From Anaerobutyricum faecale (GTDB lineage: Bacteria > Bacillota > Clostridia > Lachnospirales > Lachnospiraceae), in NCBI GenBank assembly GCA_019119645.1, contig DWWR01000048.1, positions 3,248-67,247 on the forward strand: 64,000 nucleotides of DNA, read 5' to 3'. The notes under the pieces are model-generated. The model worked only from the letters and a program-made list of their open reading frames with translations. It made no database searches and was not told the DNA's origin. Every line of letters starts with the position of its first letter. The stretch's first letter is position 1. Shown in pieces: positions 44,987-54,492 of the stretch. The translations under genes and the position numbers were made by a program.

Positions 44987-46377
44987 AAATAGAAAAAGAA
45001 GGACTGCGCACTTACAGAGTGGCGGCATCCGTACAGAATGAATATTTTCTTGCTGTGGAATATCAGACCATTCGATATAATCATCCGGATACTCTTCTGC
45101 CTATGCTGATCCGGGAGCAGGATGGAACAGTAAAATTGCTGTATGATATATCTGAAGCCAGAAGTCTGGCAGAGTTATCTCAGGAGAATAGTTCTCATGG
45201 CAATAATTTTTCAAAAGAAGACTGCAGGTGTCTTCTGAAAAGTATACAGCATTTGCTAAAAGAACTGGAAGAACTTATGCTGTCACCCGTCCACATTGAC
45301 TTTTCGCCGGAATGTATTTACCGGACAGGAGAAGATGAATTCCGGTGGATGTACTGCCCCGATGAGGAATATGACATGGGACGGGAGATCCAGCAGTTTT
45401 TCTCCTGGATGTTGTCAGAAATCAATTACGGAGATTCGGAGACGGTGCGGTATATTTACCATGTCTACTGGCTCATGAGAAACCGGAGTTTTTCGGAGAA
45501 ACTTATCCGGGAATGTCTGGATTATGAGGACGATGCCCCGGAGATTACTTCTTATGAAAGTTTCTTCGCTCAGGAGATTGCCCGGGAGAATTCTGCCGCG
45601 GAAGTTTCCACAGATGAGAGAAAGACGGACAGAAGCTCTGATGGACAAGGACAGGCAGTCGGAAAGGGGGAAAAGAAGCCGGCAGAACAATGGGATGGCC
45701 GGCAGAAAAGTAAACTGTTTCTGGCAATGGAGATTGTGCTGATAATTGCCATGGCTTTAGCGGGAGTGACAACTGTGATGATGGGTGTTTACCTGTTCGG
45801 GCAGGGGCAATTGCCTTTCAGGAATCGGTATTGGATTGGAACAATTATTATAGTTGTACTGCTGGCAGAGGGAGTCTTTCAGATACACCGGAGAAGAAAT
45901 GGGAAGAAAGATCGGCATGGGGAGAAGCCTGACGGGAGGAAAAGGATATATGATACGATGGAGCCGTCATGGAATTCTTCGAATCCGCCATTATCCCGGG
46001 ATGTGGCAGAAACGGAAGAGGGAACCGTCCGTCTGGATGCCGGACGGTTGAGAAGACAGGCGGTATTAAAAAGTGAGGAGTCAGGGGAATTGTTTCCTTT
46101 GCAAAGTTTTCCGTTTTATATCGGCAATGAAAAGGGGCTTAACCAGCTGACAATCTATGATGAGACGGTGAGTCGGAAACATGCGGTCATTGACAGAGGA
46201 GCGATACCCGGCATGTACCTGTTAAAAGATCTGCAGTCCACCAACGGAACCTGGGTCAATCATATCAGGGTAGAAGGGGATGCGGTGGAACTTAGGGAGG
46301 GGGATGTGGTGCAATTCGCGGTACATGCGTACCGATTTGAGATATCAGAGGATTTTGTGTCAGTGATGCAGCATTAG
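44983..46377 (+). CDS. DUF6382 / FHA-domain membrane protein of the Tad locus
   Basis: 464 residues. The N-terminal DUF6382-like domain (about 1-190) has a pseudokinase look (VHIDFSPECIYRT, then MYCPDEEYDMG). Two membrane helices follow (about residues 247-268 and 282-300). The C-terminal FHA domain has IGNEKG, SRKHAVID and STNGTWVN. FHA domains bind phosphothreonine, suggesting phospho-dependent regulation of the pilus apparatus. This architecture is typical of the last gene of clostridial Tad operons. Confidence 0.85.
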   Translation: MKIEKEGLRTYRVAASVQNEYFLAVEYQTIRYNHPDTLLPMLIREQDGTVKLLYDISEARSLAELSQENSSHGNNFSKEDCRCLLKSIQHLLKELEELMLSPVHIDFSPECIYRTGEDEFRWMYCPDEEYDMGREIQQFFSWMLSEINYGDSETVRYIYHVYWLMRNRSFSEKLIRECLDYEDDAPEITSYESFFAQEIARENSAAEVSTDERKTDRSSDGQGQAVGKGEKKPAEQWDGRQKSKLFLAMEIVLIIAMALAGVTTVMMGVYLFGQGQLPFRNRYWIGTIIIVVLLAEGVFQIHRRRNGKKDRHGEKPDGRKRIYDTMEPSWNSSNPPLSRDVAETEEGTVRLDAGRLRRQAVLKSEESGELFPLQSFPFYIGNEKGLNQLTIYDETVSRKHAVIDRGAIPGMYLLKDLQSTNGTWVNHIRVEGDAVELREGDVVQFAVHAYRFEISEDFVSVMQH

Positions 46378-46437
46378 AAAAACAGGCTCCGGAAACAATA
46401 TGGAATCAGAGAACGGATCAGTTTACAGATTTTTAAT

Positions 46438-46465
46438 TTGCTTTTTTATAAAATCCGGCTATAAT
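46438..46465 (+). promoter_or_regulatory. promoter of the rhomboid gene
   Basis: TTGCTT, 16 bp, TATAAT, 42 bp before the start codon. This indicates that the protease is not simply part of the Tad transcript. Confidence 0.6.
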
Positions 46466-46506
46466 CATTTTCATGATACTGTGGTAATGCTTATATTGGA
46501 GGTAAC

Positions 46507-47538
46507 ATGGATTTTATAAATGAGCTGCAGCGGTTTCTTGCCGGACAGGGATTTAAGAGACTGCAGGTGGACGGCGGCCTGCTGTGGATAAAAGATAAAG
46601 AGAAGAGAATAGAATTGATTGAGATTATACCTGAGATGCTGCCGGGACAGAACCGGATGCCAGTAAGCCGTCAGGAAGAGAGAATTCAGAAGTTGGAGAA
46701 TCAGTTGATGATACGGTTTGGAAAGAAGACGGAACGGCTGACATTGATGCTGTTTCGGGGACTGCCCGATGAACGCACGGTGGAGGAGATTACGCCGTAT
46801 CCCAATATATGGTGTCTGGATCAGAGTGGCGCAAGGGTGCTGATTTATGAGAATCAGAGAGGTGATTTCTATGGAATGAAAGCCAGGCTGGAGCAGTTCA
46901 TGGATGCATACCGGACGACGGAACAATCCATAGGAAGGAAAGAGCTGCGCCGGATGTTTCGCCCGGTAAATACAGCGCTGGTTGCCGCGAATATTATAGT
47001 ATTTCTGATATTAAGTCTGATGGGCAATGTCACAGATGCGTCTTTCATGGCGGAGCATGGCGCTATGGTGTGGGCGGATGTGGTTGATAAGGGAGAGTTT
47101 TACCGACTGTTTACATCCACTTTTATGCATTTTGGCGTGGATCATCTGGCACAGAATATGCTTATTTTATTATTGATTGGCTCCAGACTGGAGAGAATTC
47201 TTGGCAGTGTCCGATATCTGGCAGTATATCTTGGCTCCGGTATTGCCGCTTCGGCAGCTTCCCTGTTTTTTACACTGGCAAGAGATCCTTACACGGTATC
47301 CGCAGGAGCGTCCGGTGCAATTTTTGGAGTCATGGGCGGTTTGCTGTTTTTGGTGCTTAAGGATATTTTTCAGAAGAAACGCCGGCGGATGGAAGAGATT
47401 GGCCTGAGCGGAATGATTTTCGTCATCGTATCGGCGCTGTCCTATGGGTTTACGACTACAGGAGTTGATAACGCAGCCCATGTGGGAGGCCTTGTATTCG
47501 GATTTATTCTGACAGGAATATTGTCGATTCGGAAATGA
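46507..47538 (+). CDS. rhomboid-family intramembrane serine protease
   Basis: 343 residues. An N-terminal cytoplasmic domain of about 155 residues is followed by six or seven helices. The catalytic dyad is Ser in GASGAIFGVMGG and His in NAAHVGGLVFG. FGVDHLAQNM matches the conserved N-H region of helix 2. Firmicute rhomboids such as GluP cleave membrane proteins. It follows the Tad operon and could process its TadE-like proteins (speculation). ATG 46507 follows TTGGAGG. Confidence 0.9.
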   Translation: MDFINELQRFLAGQGFKRLQVDGGLLWIKDKEKRIELIEIIPEMLPGQNRMPVSRQEERIQKLENQLMIRFGKKTERLTLMLFRGLPDERTVEEITPYPNIWCLDQSGARVLIYENQRGDFYGMKARLEQFMDAYRTTEQSIGRKELRRMFRPVNTALVAANIIVFLILSLMGNVTDASFMAEHGAMVWADVVDKGEFYRLFTSTFMHFGVDHLAQNMLILLLIGSRLERILGSVRYLAVYLGSGIAASAASLFFTLARDPYTVSAGASGAIFGVMGGLLFLVLKDIFQKKRRRMEEIGLSGMIFVIVSALSYGFTTTGVDNAAHVGGLVFGFILTGILSIRK

Positions 47539-47649
47539 TTTTGTCAGAACTTAGTAAGTTTTCAAACACACAACGTTCACAAGTTTTCTTTATACTATAA
47601 CACGTAAGATTAATTCTTATAAAAATCCTCTCCCCTCATAATGGATTTT

Positions 47650-47680
47650 GGCAGGCTGCTTCGGCAGCCTGTCGTTCTTT
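47650..47680 (+). terminator. terminator downstream of the rhomboid gene
   Basis: The stem GGCAGGCTGC-TTCG-GCAGCCTGTC is followed by GTTCTTTTTG. The interval 47539-47856 holds this and the next terminator, and otherwise nothing I can recognise. Confidence 0.75.
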
Positions 47681-47726
47681 TTGTGCGATAAATCCGAAGA
47701 AAGGAAAAGGAACTTTCTTTCTTCGA

Positions 47727-47765
47727 CAAAAAATCCTGACAGAGAAATCTCCGCCAGGATTTTTT
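47727..47765 (-). terminator. terminator of pfkA (bidirectional shape)
   Basis: AAAAAATCCTG / CAGGATTTTTT arms form an 11-bp stem with a 16-base loop. T runs appear on both strands, so it can stop pfkA transcripts and plus-strand readthrough. Confidence 0.7.
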
Positions 47766-47856
47766 AATATTGCTATCCAAAACACTGGTCTGTGCCGGTG
47801 TCGAATCGGAAATATGCATGCCGACGGTATGCGGCGGCAGCTATTTTGCATAAATA

Positions 47857-48930
47857 TCAGTCTCCGAAAGAAATACCAAGAATTTTGGCCTGTTTTACGA
47901 TCTGGTCGTCCGGGGAAACGTATTTCAGTTTGCCGGCAGTCTCTTTCAGAGGGATGGAAGATATATCATAACCTTTCATGATAACCATCTTGCCGTAATC
48001 TTCATTGTGGATTAATTCAGCGGCAGCGGCACCCAGACGGCTGGAGATCACACGGTCAAAAGGAACCGGGCTTCCGCCTCTCTGCATGTGACCAGGGATG
48101 GTGACACGTACTTCCTGGCCGGTTGCTTCCTCAATCTGTGCGGCCAGTTCATAGCCCACGGTGGAATGCTGACGCTGTGCCAGTCTCTCTTTGTACTGTT
48201 TCTTTGATAATTTGGCATCTTCTTTGGAGATGGCGCCCTCTGCCACAGCCAGGATTGTGAAGCCTTTACCCTGTTCAGAACGGCGTTTGATGGCTTCGAT
48301 GACGTGATTTAAGTTGTAAGGAATCTCAGGAATCAGGATAACGTCCGCACCACCTGCGATGCCGGCGTGCAAAGTTACCCATCCGACTTTATGGCCCATC
48401 AGTTCCACGATGAATACACGGTCGTGGGAAGCAGCGGTTGTGTGGATGCAGTCGATGGCGTTGGTTGCGATATCAACGGCACTCTGGAAACCGAAGGTCA
48501 TATCTGTTCCCCAGAGATCATTATCAATAGTTTTTGGAAGGGATACCACATTTAAGCCCTCCTGGCTTAACATGTTGGCAGATTTCTGGCTTCCGTTTCC
48601 GCCCAGAACTACCAGACAGTCAAGATCCAGATATCTATAAGTGGATTTCATGGCTTCCACTTTGTCAACGCCGTTCTCATCAGGAACGCGCATTAATTTA
48701 AATGGCTGTCTGGAAGTTCCGAGAATGGTACCGCCCCGTGTCAGAATACCGGAAAAATCTTTAGGAGTCAGACGTTTGTAGTTACCATAGATCAGACCTT
48801 TGTAACCGTCTTCAAAACCGTAGAATTCCACATTGCCTTCCAGATGTGACAGGCCTTTTACAACGCCACGCATGGTGGCATTTAAGCTCTGACAGTCTCC
48901 CCCGCTTGTTAACATACCAATTCTCTTCAT
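47857..48930 (-). CDS. pfkA: 6-phosphofructokinase (long clostridial type)
   Basis: 357 residues. It starts MKRIGMLTSGGDCQSLNATM and has GGNGSQKSANML, PKTIDNDLWGTD, and the fructose-6-phosphate region GHMQRGGSPVPFDR. In E. coli numbering the residue after the Asp position is Gly (ATP type), but position 124 is Lys (PKTIDND). The Asp of GGDGS is Asn. This Gly104/Lys124 pair is found in mixed-substrate group III enzymes, so phosphate-donor choice (ATP or PPi) should not be assumed. Glycolytic, cytoplasmic. A ribosome site GAAAGGAAA precedes ATG 48930. Confidence 0.92.
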   Translation of the reverse strand: MKRIGMLTSGGDCQSLNATMRGVVKGLSHLEGNVEFYGFEDGYKGLIYGNYKRLTPKDFSGILTRGGTILGTSRQPFKLMRVPDENGVDKVEAMKSTYRYLDLDCLVVLGGNGSQKSANMLSQEGLNVVSLPKTIDNDLWGTDMTFGFQSAVDIATNAIDCIHTTAASHDRVFIVELMGHKVGWVTLHAGIAGGADVILIPEIPYNLNHVIEAIKRRSEQGKGFTILAVAEGAISKEDAKLSKKQYKERLAQRQHSTVGYELAAQIEEATGQEVRVTIPGHMQRGGSPVPFDRVISSRLGAAAAELIHNEDYGKMVIMKGYDISSIPLKETAGKLKYVSPDDQIVKQAKILGISFGD

Positions 48931-49026
48931 TGTACCATTTCCTTTCTTTTACGTGAGTAATCAGTAAAGTCCGGGATGTGGACAGGCCACGATCCCGTGG
49001 TTGATAAGTGAAATATTAAAGGTTAG

Positions 49027-49626
49027 TTATAGCTCAATTCGTCCATCCAGAGCCCGCGAGAGAGTCACTTCATCGATGTATTCCAGTTCGCCGCCGATTG
49101 GGACGCCGCTGGCGATTCGCGTAATCCGGATACCCCTTGGCTTGACCTTCTTTGTGATATACATGGCGGTTGCCTCGCCGTCCAGACTGGAGTTGGTTGC
49201 CAGGATCAATTCCTTGACCGGAGTCTTGTCCAGGCGCTCTTCAAGTTCTTTAAACCGGATGTCGTCCGGGCCTTTTCCGAGACTTGGAACCAGGGTGCCC
49301 TGCAGGACATGATAGACACCGTTATATTGTCCGGTTTTCTCATAGGCGGCCAGATCCTGAGTGTGTTCTACCACCATGATGGTGCTGTGATCCCGTTTGT
49401 CACTGGCGCAGATCGGACAGATCTCCCGGTCTGTCAGTGTGCAGCAGCATTTACAGTAGCGGATATTTTTCCTTGCGCTGACGAGAACCTCAGCCAAATG
49501 TTCCACATGCTCTTCCGGCATGTTGATAATATGAAATGCAAGACGCTGCGCGGATTTGCTGCCGATACCCGGCAGACGACGCAGTTCTTCGATCAGATTG
49601 GTAACCTGAGTTCCGTAATAATTCAT
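49027..49626 (-). CDS. recR: recombination mediator RecR
   Basis: 199 residues, the usual length. Helix-hairpin-helix LRRLPGIGSKSAQRLAFHI, zinc finger CKCCCTLTDREICPIC, and a Toprim domain (TIMVVEHTQDLAAYEKT). It loads RecA at gaps together with RecF/RecO. The ATG abuts the ybaB stop, and recR/ybaB/dnaX is a conserved block. Confidence 0.96.
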   Translation of the reverse strand: MNYYGTQVTNLIEELRRLPGIGSKSAQRLAFHIINMPEEHVEHLAEVLVSARKNIRYCKCCCTLTDREICPICASDKRDHSTIMVVEHTQDLAAYEKTGQYNGVYHVLQGTLVPSLGKGPDDIRFKELEERLDKTPVKELILATNSSLDGEATAMYITKKVKPRGIRITRIASGVPIGGELEYIDEVTLSRALDGRIEL

Positions 49627-49979
49627 CAGAAGCCAAGACCTCCGCCCAGGCCGCCAAGACCGCCGGTAAATTTGGCCATCTGATTCTGGGAATCTGTTTC
49701 CATGGCACGAAGAGCCTCATTGGTGGCGGCCATGATCAGATCTTCCAGCATCTCGATATCGTCAGGGTCAACGACTTCTTCTGCGATTTTGACAGCGGTG
49801 ACTTCTCTTTTGCCGGAAACGGTGACGGAAACAACGCCGCCGCCCGCAGAAGCCTCATAGGTCTTCTCTTCCAGAGCCTGCTGGGTCTCTGCCATCTGTT
49901 TCTGCATCTTCTGTGCCTGTTTCATAAGATTATTCATGTTTCCCGGCATTCCGCCTGGAAAACCTCCTCGTCTTGCCAT
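49626..49979 (-). CDS. YbaB/EbfC nucleoid-associated protein
   Basis: 117 residues. The Gly/Met-rich N-terminus (GGFPGGMPGNMNNLM) and the core MQKQMAETQQALEEKTYEAS ... VSVTVSGKREVTAVKI identify the family. It binds DNA as a dimer. It lies between dnaX and recR, as in most Firmicutes, and a terminal Gly-rich tail (GGLGGLGGGLGF) is present. Confidence 0.95.
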   Translation of the reverse strand: MARRGGFPGGMPGNMNNLMKQAQKMQKQMAETQQALEEKTYEASAGGGVVSVTVSGKREVTAVKIAEEVVDPDDIEMLEDLIMAATNEALRAMETDSQNQMAKFTGGLGGLGGGLGF

Positions 49980-50056
49980 AATAAAAAACCTCCATAAATA
50001 ATATAATAAAGTAGCAGCTGGTTGTAACAGCTGGTTATAAAATAAATCTGAGGTAA

Positions 50057-51733
50057 TTATTCAAAAATTACCTGTTGATGGATTTTGCTCAAATCGATAA
50101 AATTAGATGGATGTCCGCCGGTATCATGACTGCGGACAGAACATTCAAATTTCACCCGTTTTCCGGTCTGTTCAGCGACAATATCGGACAAAATGCTCAG
50201 GTTATGCTGGTGATTTCTCTCGAAATAATTCTTTTCGATATCGTCACGCTCAAAAATCAGCTGAATGATACTGCTGTCTTCTGAAACAGCGATACGCGCT
50301 GCCTGAAGAAACTTCTGCATTGGCATAGCAGTTTGTCCCACAATGGTATTCCAGCTGGAAGCGATGGCCTTTAAATCAGCGGCCTCGGCCGGAGAAAAGC
50401 GCTCCTCCAGAGCTGCCGCGGCGTTCTCAGAAGCGGCTGCAGAGCTGCCGCCCGGACCTCCCGGGGTGCCATCACCTAAACCAGCGGAACCTCCCGGGCC
50501 AAAAGCTGTGCCCATGCCGCCGGTTCCCGGAATGCCTGCCGCACCGTATCCTCCCGGACCGGCTGCCTGGACCGGAATACCCTCAGCCATTTTCTTTTCC
50601 AGCATGTGTACCCGTTCCAGAAGGCTTCCGGAATCTGTTTCCATCTGTGGAGTGCACAGGCGGATAAATCCCACTTCCAGAAGAATCCGCTTCTGGGTGG
50701 CATTCCGAAGCTGACCGGACAGATCAGACAGAACCCGGATAAAGCGGAGCAAAGTGCTGGTTTCGATCAGAGATGCTTCTTCCTGAAGGGCGGCGATGGA
50801 TTCTGTGGACAGATCAAGAGTGTCTTCCATGCCGTTTTGATCTTTGATGATCAGAAGATTACGCAGATACCAGAGAAAATCTGCCAGGAATTGGGATAAC
50901 TCCCTTCCTTCCGTGATCATCTGATCCACAGTATGCAGAACGGCAATGGTATCCTGCGCCAGAATGTTTCGGAGAAGCTGACTGAAAACTGCAGTGTCTA
51001 CCGTGCCAAGCACTTCAAGAACATTATCATAGGTAAGAGTCTGATTCAAATAGAAGGCAATACACTGATCCAGCAGACTTAATGCGTCACGCATGGAGCC
51101 GTCAGCAGCCCGGGCAATGTATCGAAGCGCCTTTTCCTCTGCCGGAATCCCTTCCTTTTCCATCAGATGCACCAGATGATTGGTGATGGTATCGATGGAA
51201 ATACGTTTGAAATCATATTTCTGACACCGGGACAGGATCGTCACCGGAATCTTGTGTTTCTCTGTGGTGGCGAGGATAAATATGACGTAGGACGGCGGTT
51301 CTTCCAGTGTCTTCAAAAGTGCGTTGAAAGCGCCGGAGGAAAGCATGTGTACCTCGTCGATGATATATACTTTATATTTACCCTCAACTGGAGAGTACTG
51401 TACCTGTTCCCGTATTTCCCGGATGTGATCCACGCCGTTGTTGGAGGCGGCGTCAATTTCCAGAACGTCCAGGGAACTTTGATTGTTAATGGCCTGGCAG
51501 GACGGACACTGGTTGCACGGATTGCCGTCCACCGGATGCTGGCAGTTCACCGCCTTGGCAAAAAGCTTCGCAATGGATGTCTTTCCGGTTCCCCTTGTGC
51601 CGCAGAAAAGGTATGCGTGACCGATTCTGTCGTAAATGATCTCATTGCGCAGGGTCTGCACGATGGCATCCTGACCCTGTACCTCATCAAAATCGTTCGG
51701 GCGCCATTTTCGATATAAAGCCATGTAAGCCAT
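50057..51733 (-). CDS. dnaX: DNA polymerase III gamma/tau subunit
   Basis: The start is placed at 51733 (MAYMALYRKWRP), the family's normal N-terminus, with GGGAG upstream; a longer frame to 51802 is less likely. The 558 residues include Walker A GTRGTGKTSIAKL, a zinc finger (NCQHPVDGNPCNQCPSCQA), Walker B YIIDEVHML and sensor 1 ATTEKHKIP. A Gly/Pro-rich linker (about residues 405-450) precedes the tau domain. It is the clamp-loader ATPase of the replisome. No SRP RNA gene is found next to it. Confidence 0.95.
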   Translation of the reverse strand: MAYMALYRKWRPNDFDEVQGQDAIVQTLRNEIIYDRIGHAYLFCGTRGTGKTSIAKLFAKAVNCQHPVDGNPCNQCPSCQAINNQSSLDVLEIDAASNNGVDHIREIREQVQYSPVEGKYKVYIIDEVHMLSSGAFNALLKTLEEPPSYVIFILATTEKHKIPVTILSRCQKYDFKRISIDTITNHLVHLMEKEGIPAEEKALRYIARAADGSMRDALSLLDQCIAFYLNQTLTYDNVLEVLGTVDTAVFSQLLRNILAQDTIAVLHTVDQMITEGRELSQFLADFLWYLRNLLIIKDQNGMEDTLDLSTESIAALQEEASLIETSTLLRFIRVLSDLSGQLRNATQKRILLEVGFIRLCTPQMETDSGSLLERVHMLEKKMAEGIPVQAAGPGGYGAAGIPGTGGMGTAFGPGGSAGLGDGTPGGPGGSSAAASENAAAALEERFSPAEAADLKAIASSWNTIVGQTAMPMQKFLQAARIAVSEDSSIIQLIFERDDIEKNYFERNHQHNLSILSDIVAEQTGKRVKFECSVRSHDTGGHPSNFIDLSKIHQQVIFE

Positions 51734-51805
51734 GAAAATCACTCTCCCTTGTAAATAGTATCTATACCCGAACATTTTAGCATATTTACATAAGAATGAC
51801 AATTT

Positions 51806-52792
51806 TCATTTCAACAAATACCGGGAAAAATACTGTAAAAAATTCTTCCGTTCCTGATTCTGCTCAGGGATTTTCTCCAGTTTTTCCAGCATTTTTGGGG
51901 AGATCCAGCTTTTCCTCCGGTTGTAGTATTGATTGGAAATTTTCCAGAATTTTTCCGGATATAAAAAGAGAAGATAGAGAAAGCGCAGACTGCTGCCGTC
52001 CAGGGGAAGATATTCAGAATATCCGGCAATTCCCCGCTCAAAAAGCCTGCGGTCATAGTGATTTTTTTCCATGGTTTTCCGCAGGAACAGATAGAGATCC
52101 ATAAGATAAGGCTGATAACAGATGGATTCAAAACCTACTGTTGCCACAGAACCGTCCGGGAGGATCAGGATATTATGATGGTGATAGGCGCCGTGGCAGA
52201 CGCCGCAGGCAGGAGAGTCATCCTGTATATCCATCTGCTGCAATGTATCAAGAGCGTGAACGGCTTCCTCATAAAAGGCATGGAAATATTTCATGTAGAG
52301 GAGCTCAAAAGACTTCTTCTTATTGAGCCGGCCAACATAACGCCGGATCGTCCGCAGTTCCTGATTCCGTCGGGCAAAAAGAACGGCGATGGACTCGGTG
52401 CGGGGGTTTTCAAAGGGAATGTCAGAGATGCCGGCAGAGATTTTGTGCAGCCGGGCCAGGTTCCGGCAGGCGGCGTATACATCCGACTCGCTGTGCAGAT
52501 CGCATTCCCGTCCGGAAAAATAATGTTTTAAGACAAAAGGAGTATGGTAGCGGTCATAAACCACCAGACTGTCTTCTTTAGAAATAAAATACCGGTCTGT
52601 CAGCAGAAAACCGGCTTCGGCCAGCTTTTCTTTCCATTCGTATTCGATGGCCAGCTTTCGGAGGGAACTGTGATATTCCTTCAAAAGGGCAAGCCCCTGG
52701 TCTGTCTCGCACTGAAAAGTCCCCCGGCTCCGAAAGGTGGAAAGGACCTTCACATCATACTGCTCCAATAATTCACGGTACTTATCGTTCAC
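51806..52792 (-). CDS. CotS-family spore coat protein, kinase-like fold
   Basis: GTG 52792 after GGAGGG gives 328 residues, rather than the longer frame to 52810. The whole chain looks like CotS/YutH aminoglycoside-phosphotransferase-like coat proteins. The catalytic loop is CGVCHGAYHHHNILI, where the usual Asp of HGD is Ala, and the DFE-like metal motif is VGFES. Both catalytic acids are changed, so it is probably a structural pseudokinase. CotS-family proteins are deposited on the spore coat. Confidence 0.82.
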   Translation of the reverse strand: MNDKYRELLEQYDVKVLSTFRSRGTFQCETDQGLALLKEYHSSLRKLAIEYEWKEKLAEAGFLLTDRYFISKEDSLVVYDRYHTPFVLKHYFSGRECDLHSESDVYAACRNLARLHKISAGISDIPFENPRTESIAVLFARRNQELRTIRRYVGRLNKKKSFELLYMKYFHAFYEEAVHALDTLQQMDIQDDSPACGVCHGAYHHHNILILPDGSVATVGFESICYQPYLMDLYLFLRKTMEKNHYDRRLFERGIAGYSEYLPLDGSSLRFLYLLFLYPEKFWKISNQYYNRRKSWISPKMLEKLEKIPEQNQERKNFLQYFSRYLLK

Positions 52793-52896
52793 AACAATCC
52801 CTCCAAACAAAAAAGCAGGTTTCCGGTAGCATGGTCTATCCTATGACCGGCACCGGAAGGTTATGACAGAAAGTAAGAAGGGAAAACAGCCCCGCG

Positions 52897-54249
52897 TTAG
52901 CGGAGCTGCTTATAAATCTTAAGGGCAAGTTCCTTAAGATACGAATATTCGTTTAATTCCGGGTGTTCCAGAACCATGGAGAGCAGGGTATTGAGAATAG
53001 CGCCGATGACCTTTCCCTCCCGGATACCCAGCGCCTTCAGCTGGTTGCCGTTGATTTTTAAATCCTTTAAGGAGAGGCAGTCCTTTTCTTCCAGAATCTC
53101 TTCATAGGCTTCCCAGGTCTCTTTCAGAATGGAAAGCTTTTCGGCCTGATAATACTCACTCTGCGAGCGGACATCTGCTTCCATAACTTTAAGAAGATAA
53201 GGAAACAAGGTCGGCCCGATGGAATGCATCACTTTGCGGACATGGCGGCGTCCGTTGGTTTTCGGATCTTTAAAACGGATATCATGGTGAGAGATGAGCT
53301 GGTAGACGATCTGAATGGTCTTATTGTCAAACTTGAGACGTTTCAGAATCTCCTTGCTCATGTCTGCCCCCACTTTGTAGTGATTATAAAAATGATCGAT
53401 ACCGTATTCATCGGTGGTCTTTGTGACCGGCTTGCCCACATCATGAAGAAGCATGGTCAGACGAAGCACAGGGTTCGGCTCGATGGTGCGCACGGCATGA
53501 AGAGTGTGTTCGCCCACCGAATAACAATGGTGGGGATTCTTCTGTTCTGTTTCCATCATCCGGTCAAACTCCGGAAAGAATATGCCGGTGAGACCAGTGG
53601 CATAGGCTTCTTTCAGAATCTCCGGATGATCGGAGATGAGAAGCTTCAGCAGTTCCATCTGAATTCGTTCGGCGCTCACGTCCCGGAGATTTTCATGGCA
53701 TTCAGCAATGGCCTCCCGGGTGGAATGTTCGATACGGAAGTTCAGCTGCCCGGCAAAGCGGACGGCCCGCAGCATCCGCAGGGCGTCCTCCTCAAAGCGG
53801 TCTTTGGCCTGCCCCACACAACGGATCACCTTGTGCTCCAGATCTTCCATACCGCCGAAGAGATCAATGAGACCATCGGTGTCATTGTAAGCCATGGCAT
53901 TGATGGTAAAGTCTCTGCGCATCAGATCTTCCCGGAGGCTGGTGGTGAAGGTCACATCATTGGGACGGCGGTGATCTTCGTATTCACCGTCGATGCGGTA
54001 GGTGGTCACCTCATAACCGGTCTTATCCATCATCACTGTGACCGTACCATGTTTGATTCCCGTATCGATGGTCTTGGAAAACAGCGCTTTCACCTGCTCC
54101 GGTCTGGCGGAGGTGGTGATGTCCCAGTCGGAAGGCGTTTTGCCGAGGATGGAATCCCGGACACAGCCTCCCACCACATACGCTTCATATCCGTGGGAAG
54201 AGAGGGTCTGTATGATGCTGGCAGCCTGTTTTGGAATATATAATTTCAT
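52897..54249 (-). CDS. cca: CCA tRNA nucleotidyltransferase with HD domain
   Basis: 450 residues. Class II polymerase-beta-type head: GGCVRDSILGKTPSDWDITT with the metal-binding DWD, then RRDFTINAMAY and the RNA-binding domain. An HD phosphohydrolase domain follows (LHDVGKP, LISHHDIRF). It adds or repairs the 3' CCA of tRNAs, needed because the tRNA-Leu here does not encode CCA. Starts at ATG 54249 after AAGGAGG. Confidence 0.95.
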   Translation of the reverse strand: MKLYIPKQAASIIQTLSSHGYEAYVVGGCVRDSILGKTPSDWDITTSARPEQVKALFSKTIDTGIKHGTVTVMMDKTGYEVTTYRIDGEYEDHRRPNDVTFTTSLREDLMRRDFTINAMAYNDTDGLIDLFGGMEDLEHKVIRCVGQAKDRFEEDALRMLRAVRFAGQLNFRIEHSTREAIAECHENLRDVSAERIQMELLKLLISDHPEILKEAYATGLTGIFFPEFDRMMETEQKNPHHCYSVGEHTLHAVRTIEPNPVLRLTMLLHDVGKPVTKTTDEYGIDHFYNHYKVGADMSKEILKRLKFDNKTIQIVYQLISHHDIRFKDPKTNGRRHVRKVMHSIGPTLFPYLLKVMEADVRSQSEYYQAEKLSILKETWEAYEEILEEKDCLSLKDLKINGNQLKALGIREGKVIGAILNTLLSMVLEHPELNEYSYLKELALKIYKQLR

Positions 54250-54492
54250 ATGGGAAAACCCTCCTTACATTATAAAATGATCAAAGAAATGTCAGCACTT
54301 TGACAACAATCATATCATATTTTCACCTATTTGCTAAGAGGGGATTTTAGATGGTTTCCGATAGATTCTGGCGGTATATTTCCGGAGAAATGTATGAAAA
54401 CAAAAAATTTCATGAAGAAAACGGAAGATCAGCGCATATACATAAAGGAAGAATCTTATCTGTCAAAATCAATAGAAAACGGGAGGATTCCC

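Noticed and set aside
51734..51805. Possible SRP RNA next to dnaX
   Set aside because: The conserved GGTCAGGTCCGGAAGGAAGCAG-type core is absent and the gap is only about 70 bp.
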